Counted from the first letter of the stretch, positions 9,319-18,402 are shown. The stretch is DNA of 51,268 bases from Candidatus Cryptobacteroides caccocaballi (GCA_018064725.1 JAGHUQ010000015.1:1-51268), one strand, 5' to 3'. Made by a program: numbers and translations. Notes: a model not told the origin generated them from the letters alone.

Positions 9319-11187
9319 TTATTCATAGAGGAGTTCCACACCATCAAGCCAAAGCTTTGACTTGTCACTTCCGGAGAAATAATCTCCGTACATTGATGCG
9401 GCACCCGAAATCACGATATGAGTTGGATATTCGTTCTCGGTATGGTACTCAAGAGGAATAGTGATCTGACGCCACTGAGTTGTCTCGGCAGCAACAATCT
9501 CACCGGAGTTGATCTGCTGACGTCCGTCACCATAGAGAATGACCTCCGCATCAGCGATGGTAGAAGGGTCGGTCCTATAGTCTACGAAAGTAGATGCATC
9601 CGTAGTATTGACAAGAATAGGACAATCCTTGTCGCCGCCATATGTCTTGTAGTTCCATGTTCCGAGAGCGATCTTGATATTCGCACGGTCATAATCATTC
9701 TTGGTAAGATCAGCACCCTCCGGAAGTGAGCCGATGATATTTACCTTATCGGTAGTATACTTGACCCAGAGACGGATTGCGGTAGGACGGCTGGTCCATG
9801 GACGGCCGAAACATACCTTACCGCCAGAAGTACCGACAAGGCCGGCAAAATGTCCGGTGAAGATATTACCTGCTGCAAGCATACCAAGGATAGATCCGGA
9901 CTGTGCACGTACAGATCTCGCACCATCCATATGCTCGGTCTCATCCACGTAGGTGATGACCATACCCATGCTGGCAGATCCCTTTACACCCTCGTTTCCT
10001 TCGCCGTTTCCTGAACCCCAGAACTGAGTCGTGGCACCAGGTACACCGCAAGAAGGATCATACCACTTGTAATAGCTTGCACCTGCGACGAGGCTCACAT
10101 ACTCGAAGCTCGGGTTAGGTACGTTAGGGCTGGCTTCAGTGGTAAAGGTCCTTGGCTCACCCTGATCCTCTCCTGCTATCACAAGCTTGTATGTATATTC
10201 GGTAGAAGCGGTAAGACCCCTGAGGACCGCGCTGTATGAACCTTCGGAATTTCGTACTGCATCAACGCTTGTCCAATTGGAACCATCGCTGGTGTATGCG
10301 AACTTGATTGCGGAAGGATCGCCGAACTCGCTCTCATCGACATCTGCATGGACAGTCGCATGTCCCGCCCAAATCTCGTAGATGCTTGAAGCTGCGAGAC
10401 CGGTAGAGGTTGCTTCGAATACGATGACGTCATCGACAATGTCCGTTCCATAGTCAACAAGAAGAGAAAGTCCGAGGAGTCCGTCCTTGATGGTGTATAC
10501 AAGGTTCATGGTATACAGCTTGCCAGGCTCAAGATTCTCGATCACACCACTCTTGGTGAAGGTGCTGCCGTCTTTCGCAAGGGTGCCGTTGAAGGTCCAT
10601 GAGAATGTAGGCTCGTCCACTCCACTGATGATGAAGTAACCCTCCTTTCCTGACTTTGCAGCATCATAAACGAGCTGTGTCGACGCATCAGATGCATCAA
10701 GTCCGATTGTGAGTGAATATCCTGCGTTGAAGTTCTCAGCGACGGTAGCATCATAATTGAGCTTGGTCACAGCATTGCATACTCCGGCAGCAACCTGCAC
10801 AGACGAATTCTGTCCTGCTGCGATGGTAAACTCCTTTGAGCCTGCGTAGCTCTTCTGATCCCATGAAGCTACTGCAGGAGCAGCCTTGACCGCTTCACCG
10901 GCAAGCACATCCACACGATATGAATCTGCAGGAAGATAGATGGTAGAAGGTGCGTCAGCATAGGTATACTGGCGTACGAGACCGCTGAAATCAGCCATGT
11001 AAATCTTTACCGAAGCGGAGTTGACAAGCTCGTCAGAGCTCATTGCAGCTTTGGTCACAGCAGGAAGCTCTACGCTGAGAGTGAGACTTCCCTCACCCTT
11101 GTCTGAAGCATTTCTGATTTCCTTTGAGCAAGAAGCCGCAAGCACAGTTGCAGCTGTGAGCATGAAAGCGTATGTAAGTCTTTTCAT
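9319..11187 (-). CDS. DUF4493-PCMD fusion lipoprotein
   Basis: A 622-residue predicted lipoprotein (AASC, Cys20). Domains in order are DUF4493 (about 32-255), a fibronectin-III-like module (about 258-352, ending TFTT) and PCMD (about 357-622). A TK pair at 45-46 lies 26 residues after the lipid Cys, matching the position in three neighbours. The PCMD half is clearly homologous to that of the last gene of the operon, so the operon carries two PCMD copies, one fused to a DUF4493 domain. A clear Shine-Dalgarno (GGAGG) precedes the ATG. The Fn3-PCMD architecture suggests an extended surface protein whose tip domain binds or processes a glycan; the family name suggests carbohydrate involvement, but no substrate is known. 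Confidence 0.82.
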   Translation of the reverse strand: MKRLTYAFMLTAATVLAASCSKEIRNASDKGEGSLTLSVELPAVTKAAMSSDELVNSASVKIYMADFSGLVRQYTYADAPSTIYLPADSYRVDVLAGEAVKAAPAVASWDQKSYAGSKEFTIAAGQNSSVQVAAGVCNAVTKLNYDATVAENFNAGYSLTIGLDASDASTQLVYDAAKSGKEGYFIISGVDEPTFSWTFNGTLAKDGSTFTKSGVIENLEPGKLYTMNLVYTIKDGLLGLSLLVDYGTDIVDDVIVFEATSTGLAASSIYEIWAGHATVHADVDESEFGDPSAIKFAYTSDGSNWTSVDAVRNSEGSYSAVLRGLTASTEYTYKLVIAGEDQGEPRTFTTEASPNVPNPSFEYVSLVAGASYYKWYDPSCGVPGATTQFWGSGNGEGNEGVKGSASMGMVITYVDETEHMDGARSVRAQSGSILGMLAAGNIFTGHFAGLVGTSGGKVCFGRPWTSRPTAIRLWVKYTTDKVNIIGSLPEGADLTKNDYDRANIKIALGTWNYKTYGGDKDCPILVNTTDASTFVDYRTDPSTIADAEVILYGDGRQQINSGEIVAAETTQWRQITIPLEYHTENEYPTHIVISGAASMYGDYFSGSDKSKLWLDGVELLYE

Positions 11188-11208
11188 TTTTCTATTCCTC
11201 CTATACGC

Positions 11209-12465
11209 TTATTCAACAACCATGACTACAGGAATAGAGTTCCTGCAACCCTGCTGGTCAGTGATGTTCATGCAGAAATTATGTACACCAGGATAGATAG
11301 TGATTGCTTCCTGGGCAGCGCTGAGCTCAAATGAAAGTTCAGTCTGATTAAGGAGTTCAGCACCATGAGGGAATGGAACAACCTGGAAGATGATTGCATT
11401 GTCCTCTGATGGATTGATGAGGTCAAGATGCTCAGCTGCAGCTGCCTGAACCGCAGAGACGAAAGCCTCATTGGTAGAGGTGATGTCAACGCTGAACTTC
11501 TTCACGCCGTTAGGTACGACTGCCTTGAGGACAAGCTTGATCTTCCTCTCGGACATCTGAGGCATGACAAGGTTGTTGAGATCGGTGAATTCGGCGTCGC
11601 AACCATTCTCGTAATCGAAGAGAAGCCTGATATCACCATCACCCTTAGGAGCATTAGGATCACCACCTATGATGTCCTGAAGTCCTGCAAGGCTGTTGTT
11701 GAGTTCCTCGTCATCTACCATATCATTGATTACGACATCGAAGGTAGCGTTACCTTCCTCATCTACCTTCTTTATGAACTTGACCTGACGCCACTGCTTT
11801 GCAGCGATACCGGTGAATGTCTTTGTCATCTTCTGACTGCGTCCCTCGATATTGCCCTTGAAAGTGACTTCCATGGTGGTGTTGGCTCCGTTATTGACGG
11901 CAAAATATCCTGCACCCTGCTCATATGAGACAGATCCGCCGCTGTAAGTCATGGCATAGCTGAGAGGATATCCTGAAGACACCTCGACAGTTGCAACGCC
12001 ATCACCCGTTACCATTGCAAGGAAATCATCACTGTAGCTGACAGTAACCTTGCACTGGAGAAGTGAACAGGTAAGGCTGCCAAGATTTGTGGTCTCACCT
12101 GCCTGGATAGTGAATGAGGTTGAAGCGCCGTAAATAGGCTGTTCAAATTCCGCAACAGGGACATTCTCCTCTGCAGAACGAGCTTCAAGAGTATACTTGC
12201 CAGCAGGGAGAGTAAGTGTATTGTCAGCTCCCTTTACTGCTGCATATGTCGTCTGCTTGACGACATCACCATTCTCGTCAAGAACGAAGATTGTGTAGTT
12301 ACCGCTTGCTGGTGAAACGGCCTTTGTCTCGACATAATCGTCACACTCTACGGTAAACGAATCGAAGGAAAGGGTTCCCTGTCCCTTAACCGGCTTGGCC
12401 TTGTCGCATGAAACAATAGAAAGCGCCACAAGAGCCATTGATACTATGCTGATAATCTTTTTCAT
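11209..12465 (-). CDS. DUF4493-domain lipoprotein
   Basis: A 418-residue lipoprotein (lipobox SIVSC, Cys20) with a DUF4493 domain over about 28-250 (FVLDENGDVVKQTTY, then LPAGKYTLEARS and a Cys-containing LQCKVTVSYSDDF strand). Its C-terminal part (about 275-418) is beta-rich and Ig-like, ending in a strand of the form PVVMVVE. TK at 47-48 lies 28 residues after the lipid Cys. A GGAGG Shine-Dalgarno sits upstream of the ATG. DUF4493 proteins are common Bacteroidota surface proteins of unknown function, and I see a general resemblance to the N-terminal domain of fimbrillins. It lies 17 nt after the 242-aa DUF4493 gene. Confidence 0.8.
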   Translation of the reverse strand: MKKIISIVSMALVALSIVSCDKAKPVKGQGTLSFDSFTVECDDYVETKAVSPASGNYTIFVLDENGDVVKQTTYAAVKGADNTLTLPAGKYTLEARSAEENVPVAEFEQPIYGASTSFTIQAGETTNLGSLTCSLLQCKVTVSYSDDFLAMVTGDGVATVEVSSGYPLSYAMTYSGGSVSYEQGAGYFAVNNGANTTMEVTFKGNIEGRSQKMTKTFTGIAAKQWRQVKFIKKVDEEGNATFDVVINDMVDDEELNNSLAGLQDIIGGDPNAPKGDGDIRLLFDYENGCDAEFTDLNNLVMPQMSERKIKLVLKAVVPNGVKKFSVDITSTNEAFVSAVQAAAAEHLDLINPSEDNAIIFQVVPFPHGAELLNQTELSFELSAAQEAITIYPGVHNFCMNITDQQGCRNSIPVVMVVE

Positions 12466-12482
12466 CTATTTTCCTCCTACCT

Positions 12483-13211
12483 CTAGTCATTAAGTTCGAT
12501 GTCACCGAGAGATACGGTCTCAACAGTGTCGTTGAAAGAGATGGTTACTGTTACGCCTGCGACATTATCCACATCGAAGCTGACGGTGTAGCAGGTCTTA
12601 GGCTCGAGATTGATATACTCTCTCGAGAATGACTGCTGCTTACCGCCCTGGGTTAAGAGATCTCCGGCGATGGTGAACTTGAATGCATCCACGAAAGCGG
12701 CACGAGTCTCACCCTTAGGGAAATCGATCTTAGTGCCGTTGCCGGTTGTCACCGTGAAAGAATAATCAGTAAAGAAATTCTTGAACGCGTCGGAGCAAGT
12801 AACCTTTACGATACTGTTTCCGAGCTGAACAGGAATACTTACCTGTGCGGTGTTGCCACCTACAACTGCAAACGATGAACTTCCTGAGAAGTAAGGCTTG
12901 TCGAATCCCTCGATGCCTTCCTCACCGTAGCTGGCAATTACGGTATAATTGCCTACGTTGAGTGCGGTCGAAGCATCCCAGCCGGAAATAGGGCCGCTCC
13001 ATACTGATGCATTGTCTGCATCCTTGATGGAGATGTTGAAAGAGGCTGTAGCGGGAAGAGTAGTATAGTCCGAAACCTTTCCTTTAGTGATTTCGGCCAC
13101 TTCCTCGTTACTTGTGACTGCAAATCTCACAGAGCCTACTTTGCCGTTCTCCTTGGAGCAAGCTGCTGCGAGAAGAACAGTGGCAATGACTGCAATTCTG
13201 TTAAATTTCAT
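12483..13211 (-). CDS. Short DUF4493-domain lipoprotein
   Basis: A 242-residue lipoprotein (AAAC, Cys18) made of essentially one DUF4493 domain: FNISIKDADN, then NVGNYTVIASYG, then a KPYFSGSSSF strand and VQLGNSIVKVTCSDAF, which correspond segment by segment to the 418- and 622-aa neighbours. TK at 42-43 lies 25 residues after the lipid Cys. Being a single domain with nothing after it, it is the best candidate for a repeating or capping subunit, if the operon does build a polymer (inference). No clear Shine-Dalgarno precedes the ATG. A 46-nt A/T-rich gap separates it from the gene upstream. Confidence 0.8.
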   Translation of the reverse strand: MKFNRIAVIATVLLAAACSKENGKVGSVRFAVTSNEEVAEITKGKVSDYTTLPATASFNISIKDADNASVWSGPISGWDASTALNVGNYTVIASYGEEGIEGFDKPYFSGSSSFAVVGGNTAQVSIPVQLGNSIVKVTCSDAFKNFFTDYSFTVTTGNGTKIDFPKGETRAAFVDAFKFTIAGDLLTQGGKQQSFSREYINLEPKTCYTVSFDVDNVAGVTVTISFNDTVETVSLGDIELND

Positions 13212-13257
13212 GAGTCTGTCGGTTAAAAAATCTGATTCTACTTATTGATAACTATTA

Positions 13258-15111
13258 TTATTGTGCTATGCTTGCCTGGATATTGTCCAGGTATAGGTAA
13301 TATACGCTGTTCGCCGCAATGTGCGATGTATTTCGTGCCGTACAAGCGAAGAATACGAACCTGGTATTCCGGTTCACACCATCAATGACATGAGAGATAT
13401 GGGACATTTTGGAAATATCCTCAGATCTTCTCTGAGGTGAAAAATATCTTACGTTCACATTGCTCTGGATATCATTGTAATTATATCCATCCATCGCTGA
13501 CCCCATTGGTTTCTCATGGGTTCCGAGAATATAGAACGCCATGTCGCTTTGAGAGTCATCATAGCTCATACCTGCAGGGACATAGAAAGCATTGTCATAC
13601 TCAAGCTTGACCGACACCGAGACACCTGGCTTCAGATATGACATCGCCGGAGTATCAAGTCGTCCGCAATATCGTCCCACGACCCATGCGCCAGACTGGT
13701 AACGGCAGTTTATGCGGATAGCGTCACCGCCGATGATCTTGTACCTCGAAGCATTCCAGCCAGCGACAGGCATGAATTCGTCAAGGAGATAACCGCCCAG
13801 ATTCGTATCACTGCTGGTACCTGCAGAGTAGCTGTCGTTATGCTCAGAATCAAGAGCATTGTTAAAATTCTCATATATGAGGTAAGGCACCTCACCGAGT
13901 TCAAGCCTGGCGACATTATCGTCAATGACGATATCAGAAGATCTGAGGTTTTTCTCTACGATGGCGTGATCTGTCTCAAATACAAGCTTAGCCGAGCCAC
14001 TTGTCACTGCGTTGCAGATGGCATGATATCCAGACTCTCCCGCCTCTCCGAGGAATTCCTCAAAGATCTTGATATTGCTGTACTTTCCCTCGTCATTCTG
14101 ATAAGAATAGACCTCAGAGCCGCCGTTCACTATGGAAATCTTGCGTACAGTCTCTCCGATGTTATTGAGCCCCATGGCCATGACGACCCTGAAGTACTTT
14201 TCCTTGGAAACAGGAATAAGGCGGACCGGAGTAGAATGACCCGGAAGAAAATCCCTGTCCGAGAGCGATATAGGGTTCATTCCAAACTTATACGACTTGG
14301 AATACGCTGTCAGCTGCATATAATCATCCGCGCCGTAGCTGCTGCCATCGGTAAACATGGACATACATGCATAATCCCTCGCGGCATCAGCAGAAGACGC
14401 AATAGGCTTGGACAATTCTATCATCACCGAATTCGAGCCATCAACCAGACTCGCAGGAGCGTCCGGATCAGCGAGATCGGCATTCACCGTACCGACGATC
14501 TGCCTAGGCATGGTCACGAAGATATCGCGGATAAGCTCCCCCTCGAGATCCACATTCGCAGGAACATAGAAACGAAGGTGATGAAGTATATGATTCATCC
14601 TGAGTCTCAGGCTCGAATGATCATCCGGATCCGGTATCTTAGTCAAAGGACCATGCATTACCGGATCTGCTATCATGATATCAGAACCGCCGGAAACCCT
14701 TCCATCCTGTTCTGAAGGAAGGTCGAAGCTGGCAATCGTCCCCTGCACATTCTTCGGTACCGGGTATGAGGCCATGTAAAGATACCTGTCCTCCGGCATG
14801 GGGGCATCAAGAGTCGCGGTGAATACGCCGGTAGCGTCACCAGCACCATAGATACCGAATACCGTTCTTGAAAGTGTATAATCGTCAGATGAATTTCTGG
14901 CCCATACGGCCATTTTATCGCCACTCTCCCAAGCCGCAGAAAGGCCGTTATCCCCGATGACGGTACGAGTGACTTCTCCGCCGGCACGAAAGCCCACGGT
15001 AAGCTGGTCAGTTTCAGGCGAATGGGACTGCTCCTGCTGGCATGAAGCCATAAGCGTCATACCGGCGCAAAGACCAATCAAATTCGCAATCTTAGTAAAA
15101 ATGCGTCTCAC
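13258..15111 (-). CDS. Fimbrillin-like surface lipoprotein, first gene of the operon
   Basis: A 617-residue lipoprotein starting at GTG (no in-frame ATG lies before the signal peptide), with lipobox LMASC, Cys24. Residues about 35-330 look like a fimbrillin/Mfa-type domain: VTRTVIGDNG, then AAWESGDKMAVW (the WxxGDxxxV signature), FTATL, and a later conserved hydrophobic strand set. The C-terminal part (about 400-617) is a separate beta-rich region (YLIYENFNNA, then LDTPAMSYLKPGVSVSVKLEYD, ending LYLDNIQASIAQ) that looks like a jelly-roll and that I cannot assign to a family. TR at 48-49 lies 25 residues after the lipid Cys. It leads the seven-gene unit and lies just downstream of the operon promoter. 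Confidence 0.78.
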   Translation of the reverse strand: MRRIFTKIANLIGLCAGMTLMASCQQEQSHSPETDQLTVGFRAGGEVTRTVIGDNGLSAAWESGDKMAVWARNSSDDYTLSRTVFGIYGAGDATGVFTATLDAPMPEDRYLYMASYPVPKNVQGTIASFDLPSEQDGRVSGGSDIMIADPVMHGPLTKIPDPDDHSSLRLRMNHILHHLRFYVPANVDLEGELIRDIFVTMPRQIVGTVNADLADPDAPASLVDGSNSVMIELSKPIASSADAARDYACMSMFTDGSSYGADDYMQLTAYSKSYKFGMNPISLSDRDFLPGHSTPVRLIPVSKEKYFRVVMAMGLNNIGETVRKISIVNGGSEVYSYQNDEGKYSNIKIFEEFLGEAGESGYHAICNAVTSGSAKLVFETDHAIVEKNLRSSDIVIDDNVARLELGEVPYLIYENFNNALDSEHNDSYSAGTSSDTNLGGYLLDEFMPVAGWNASRYKIIGGDAIRINCRYQSGAWVVGRYCGRLDTPAMSYLKPGVSVSVKLEYDNAFYVPAGMSYDDSQSDMAFYILGTHEKPMGSAMDGYNYNDIQSNVNVRYFSPQRRSEDISKMSHISHVIDGVNRNTRFVFFACTARNTSHIAANSVYYLYLDNIQASIAQ

Positions 15112-15143
15112 GAAAACCTGGTTAAGAATCCTCTAAAAACATA

Positions 15144-15175
15144 CAAATTTAGCAATAATAAATCTTATATCCAAA
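15144..15175 (-). promoter_or_regulatory. Promoter of the seven-gene lipoprotein operon
   Basis: On the minus strand, TTTG (15172-15175), a 20-nt spacer and TAAATTTG (15144-15151) make a complete Bacteroidota promoter. RNA would begin near 15137, about 26 nt before the GTG start. No other convincing promoter is seen inside the operon, whose gaps are 1 to 46 nt. Confidence 0.65.
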
Positions 15176-15200
15176 AATCGGCCTTTTGGGGGATTTTCCG

Positions 15201-15208
15201 TATATTTG
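15201..15208 (+). promoter_or_regulatory. -7 element of parE
   Basis: TATATTTG matches TAnnTTTG and would start RNA about 17 nt before the parE ATG. A TTTG occurs only 12 nt upstream, too close, so the -33 part is not convincing. It is divergent from the lipoprotein operon promoter. Confidence 0.5.
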
Positions 15209-15231
15209 CATGAATTTCCCCAGAATTTGCT

Positions 15232-17163
15232 ATGGCAACAGATAACAATCAGACACAGGCTGTAAATTACGGTGACGAGAACATCATCACCCTGGAAGGC
15301 GTCGAGCATATCAGGCGCAGGCCAGGAATGTACATTGGACGACTTGGCAACGGAGACAAGCCAGACGACGGTATCTATGTGCTCCTCAAGGAGATCATAG
15401 ACAACTCCATCGACGAGTTCACCATGGGCTTCGGAAAGGTCATCCAGGTCAACGTGGACGAAACATCCGTGAGCGTCAGGGACAATGGACGAGGAATTCC
15501 TCTCGATTCCGTAGTAAAGGCAGTGAGCGTGCTCAACACGGGCGGAAAATATGACGACAAGGCATTCAAGAAGTCGGTCGGACTCAACGGCGTAGGTTCC
15601 AAGGCCGTAAACGCACTTTCCGAGCACTTCTTCGTGGAGTCATACCGCGACGGCATGGGCTCATTCGCAGAGTTCCAGAGAGGAAAGCTGATTGATTCGG
15701 GGAAGAGAGAGACCAAGGAGAAGAATGGAACTCTCGTCAAGTTTACCCCTGACCCTAATCTCTTCATCGGATACAAGTACAGGATGGAGTATATCGAGAC
15801 CATGATAAAGAATTACTCTTATCTCAAGAAGGGTCTCTCACTAAACTTCAACGGAACTGTATTCAAATCAGAGAATGGACTTCTTGACCTCGTGAACGAC
15901 GCGCTCAGCGAAACTCCGCTCTACGAGCCAATCCACATCGTCGGCGAGGACATAGAGATCGTGATGACCCACGGAAACAGCTACGGAGAGAACATCGTAT
16001 CATTCGTCAACGGTCAGAACACCCGTGACGGAGGAACGCACCTCGCAGCTTTCAGAGAGGCCGTCGCAAAGACACTGAAGGAATTCTACAAGACAGCCTC
16101 AAAGAAGGATTTCGCACCAGAAGACATCAGACAGGGAATAATAGGAGCCGTCAGCATACAGATCCAGGAACCGACCTTCGAGGCTCAGACAAAGACGAAG
16201 CTCGGCTCGACATACATGTGGGAAAAGGAGATCGAGAACCCTGACGGAACGAGGACATACGACAAGGGTCCTACCATCAGGAGCTTCGTGAACGACTTCA
16301 TGTCAAAGAATCTCGAGAACTATCTCCATATACATAAGGAGATCATCCCTGTCCTCCAGGAGAAGATTCAATCTTCCGAGACAGAAAGAAAAGAGATAGC
16401 CGGAATTCAGAAGAAGACCCGCGAAAGGAACAAGAAGGCGAACGTATACAACAAGAAGCTGCGCGATTGCAAGTACCACTTCAACGAGAAGATGCCGAAA
16501 GGCAAAGAGGAGGAAGCAGCAAAGACCAGCATATTCATCACTGAGGGAGACTCGGCGAGCGGTACCATCACAATGGCACGCAACGCGGACGTACAGGCAG
16601 TGTTCAGCCTCAGGGGTAAACCTATAAACTGTTTCAAGGAGAGCCACAAGAAAGTGGCCGAGAACGAGGAACTCAGCCTGCTCATCTCGGCTCTCGGAGT
16701 GGAAGACGACCTTGAGAATCTCCGTTACAACAACATCGTCGTAGCGACCGATGCCGATGACGACGGAATGCACATCAGGATGCTCGTAGTGACATTCTTC
16801 CTCAAATACTACCCGGATCTTATCAGACGCGGGCATGTACATATACTTCAGACTCCACTGTTCCGCGTCAAGAACAAGAAAGAGATGAAGTATTGTTACT
16901 CCATGGAGGAGAAGGAAGAAGCCATCAAGAAGCTCAAGACCGCAGTCGAGATCACACGATTCAAGGGTCTTGGAGAGATTTCATCTGACGAGTTTGCCGA
17001 GTTCATCGGCGAAGACATCCGTCTCGACGAAGTGAAGCTCAGCGACGAGGAGTCCATAATAGACCTTCTCGAGTTCTACATGGGTGACAACACCATCGAC
17101 AGGCAGAAGTTCATCAAGGCCAACCTCAAGTCCGAGGAAGAACTTGACGGTGTTGATTTCTAG
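15232..17163 (+). CDS. parE: DNA topoisomerase IV subunit B (type IIA ATPase subunit)
   Basis: A 643-residue type IIA topoisomerase B subunit. The GHKL ATPase shows EIIDNSIDEF (catalytic Glu), DNGRGIP and GLNGVGSKAVNALS. The TOPRIM domain shows ITEGDSASG and DADDDGMHIRML. Topo IV B pairs with ParC to decatenate daughter chromosomes. Assignment to ParE over GyrB rests on the N-terminal wording (HIRRRPGMYIGRLG, DDGIYVLLKE) that matches Bacteroidota topo IV as I recall it; GyrB remains possible. No A subunit gene is adjacent, which is unusual because parE and parC are commonly neighbours. Confidence 0.88.
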   Translation: MATDNNQTQAVNYGDENIITLEGVEHIRRRPGMYIGRLGNGDKPDDGIYVLLKEIIDNSIDEFTMGFGKVIQVNVDETSVSVRDNGRGIPLDSVVKAVSVLNTGGKYDDKAFKKSVGLNGVGSKAVNALSEHFFVESYRDGMGSFAEFQRGKLIDSGKRETKEKNGTLVKFTPDPNLFIGYKYRMEYIETMIKNYSYLKKGLSLNFNGTVFKSENGLLDLVNDALSETPLYEPIHIVGEDIEIVMTHGNSYGENIVSFVNGQNTRDGGTHLAAFREAVAKTLKEFYKTASKKDFAPEDIRQGIIGAVSIQIQEPTFEAQTKTKLGSTYMWEKEIENPDGTRTYDKGPTIRSFVNDFMSKNLENYLHIHKEIIPVLQEKIQSSETERKEIAGIQKKTRERNKKANVYNKKLRDCKYHFNEKMPKGKEEEAAKTSIFITEGDSASGTITMARNADVQAVFSLRGKPINCFKESHKKVAENEELSLLISALGVEDDLENLRYNNIVVATDADDDGMHIRMLVVTFFLKYYPDLIRRGHVHILQTPLFRVKNKKEMKYCYSMEEKEEAIKKLKTAVEITRFKGLGEISSDEFAEFIGEDIRLDEVKLSDEESIIDLLEFYMGDNTIDRQKFIKANLKSEEELDGVDF

Positions 17164-17208
17164 CAGAAGCACGAACTGAGCATGAAGCCCTGCGGGGCAT
17201 ACAAACAA

Positions 17209-17236
17209 AAATGCCGGCCATTTCTGGTCGGCATTT
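17209..17236. terminator. Terminator between parE and rplI
   Basis: An 11-bp stem (AAATGCCGGCC against GGTCGGCATTT, one G-U pair) with a 6-nt loop lies between convergent genes and is flanked by A-rich and T-rich arms, suiting both directions. Confidence 0.8.
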
Positions 17237-17255
17237 ATATTTGTTGCAAGTAGTA

Positions 17256-17696
17256 TTACTCAGCGACTACGGTTACCTTAACGGTACCCTTAACACCCTT
17301 GTAGCACTTAACGGTTGCATCGTACTCACCAAGCTCCTTGACAGAATCGATGGTGATGTCCTTCTTGTCAACCTGTACGCCTGCCTCTGCAAGAGCAGCT
17401 GCAACGTCAGCGGTAGTGACTGAACCGTAGATCTTGCCGGACTCGCTTACCTTTACCGCAACGGTAACAGGAGTTGCTGCGAGCTTTGCTGCAAGTGCCT
17501 CTGCATCTGCTACGAGCTTAGCCTCCTTGTGAGTCCTCTGACGGAGGTTCTCAGCGAGGACCTTCTTTGCAGAAGGAGTAGCGAGAATTGCATAACCCTG
17601 AGGAATAAGATAGTTGACAGCATATCCTGTCTTCACATTGACGATCTCGTCAGTGTAGCCGAGGTTGGCTACGTCTTTCTTAAGAATGATTTCCAT
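17256..17696 (-). CDS. rplI: 50S ribosomal protein L9 (bL9)
   Basis: A 146-residue bL9. The N-terminal rRNA-binding domain starts MEIILKKDVANLG with the conserved G-Y-A-x-N-Y-L-I-P-x-G-Y segment, followed by the long connecting helix (KEAKLVADAEALAAKLA) and the C-terminal domain (SGKIYGSVTTADVAAAL). It stabilises the L1 stalk region and influences frame maintenance. It is the third gene of rpsF-rpsR-rplI, 15 nt after rpsR. The ssb/priB gene found inside this operon in other phyla is missing, as is usual in Bacteroidota. Confidence 0.98.
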   Translation of the reverse strand: MEIILKKDVANLGYTDEIVNVKTGYAVNYLIPQGYAILATPSAKKVLAENLRQRTHKEAKLVADAEALAAKLAATPVTVAVKVSESGKIYGSVTTADVAAALAEAGVQVDKKDITIDSVKELGEYDATVKCYKGVKGTVKVTVVAE

Positions 17697-17711
17697 ATTG
17701 CTGTCTACTTA

Positions 17712-17978
17712 TTATTTCAAAAGGTCGGTTACATATGGGAGGAGTGCGAGATGACGAGCGCGCTTAACAGCCTGAGCGACCTTCCTCTGGAACTTGAGGG
17801 AAGTACCGGTGATGCGACGAGGGAGAATCTTACCCTGCTCGTTGAGGAACCTCTTGAGGAACTCAGCATCCTTGTAATCTACATACTTGATACCTGCCTT
17901 CTTGAAACGGCAGTATTTCTTCTTGCGAACCTCTACTGTAGGAGGGTTCAAATAACGGATTTCATTGTTCTGTGCCAT
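17712..17978 (-). CDS. rpsR: 30S ribosomal protein S18 (bS18)
   Basis: An 88-residue bS18 with the expected core ([49 protein letters not shown]). It binds next to bS6 on the 30S platform. The start is fixed by a strong GGAGG Shine-Dalgarno about 8 nt upstream, located in the 18-nt gap after rpsF. The N-terminal Cys zinc-type motif of some S18 proteins is absent. Confidence 0.98.
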   Translation of the reverse strand: MAQNNEIRYLNPPTVEVRKKKYCRFKKAGIKYVDYKDAEFLKRFLNEQGKILPRRITGTSLKFQRKVAQAVKRARHLALLPYVTDLLK

Positions 17979-17996
17979 AATTCTTGTCCTCCTTAA

Positions 17997-18332
17997 TTAT
18001 TTCTGCTTGTTTGCTCTTCTCTTCTCAGCGTATGCTACAGCGTGCTTGTCCATAGCGAAAGTGAGGAAACGCATGATGCGCTCGCCACGACGATACTGAG
18101 TCTCGAGTCTTGCTACGAGCTGAGTGTCAGCCTTGAACTCAATGAGATAGTAGAATCCTGTGGTCTTCTTCTGAATAGGATAAGCAAGCTGCTTAAGACC
18201 CCAGTCCTCTTCGTACACAATCTCTGCACCTCTTTCCTTGAGGTAATTTGTGTACTTGGCAACCGCTTCCTTCATCTGAGCTTCAGACAAAACGGGAGTT
18301 GCAATGAAAACGGTTTCGTACTGTTTGATCAT
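17997..18332 (-). CDS. rpsF: 30S ribosomal protein S6 (bS6)
   Basis: A 111-residue bS6: the ferredoxin-like fold begins [15 protein letters not shown] and contains the conserved [22 protein letters not shown]. It forms a dimer with bS18 on the small subunit. It is the first gene of a three-gene ribosomal operon whose promoter (18403-18433) and palindromic leader lie just upstream. It ends with a short basic tail (KRRANKQK). Confidence 0.98.
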   Translation of the reverse strand: MIKQYETVFIATPVLSEAQMKEAVAKYTNYLKERGAEIVYEEDWGLKQLAYPIQKKTTGFYYLIEFKADTQLVARLETQYRRGERIMRFLTFAMDKHAVAYAEKRRANKQK

Positions 18333-18402
18333 TTTGTTTGTAATTTATTGTTTTATAAAAATTTACGGTCCATCCCGTGACAAAACGCCACAAAATGGAC
18401 CG

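Noticed and set aside
6111-15231. Lipoprotein operon as a mobile island
   Set aside because: No integrase, transposase, tRNA junction, flanking direct repeat or obvious base-composition break was seen at its ends.
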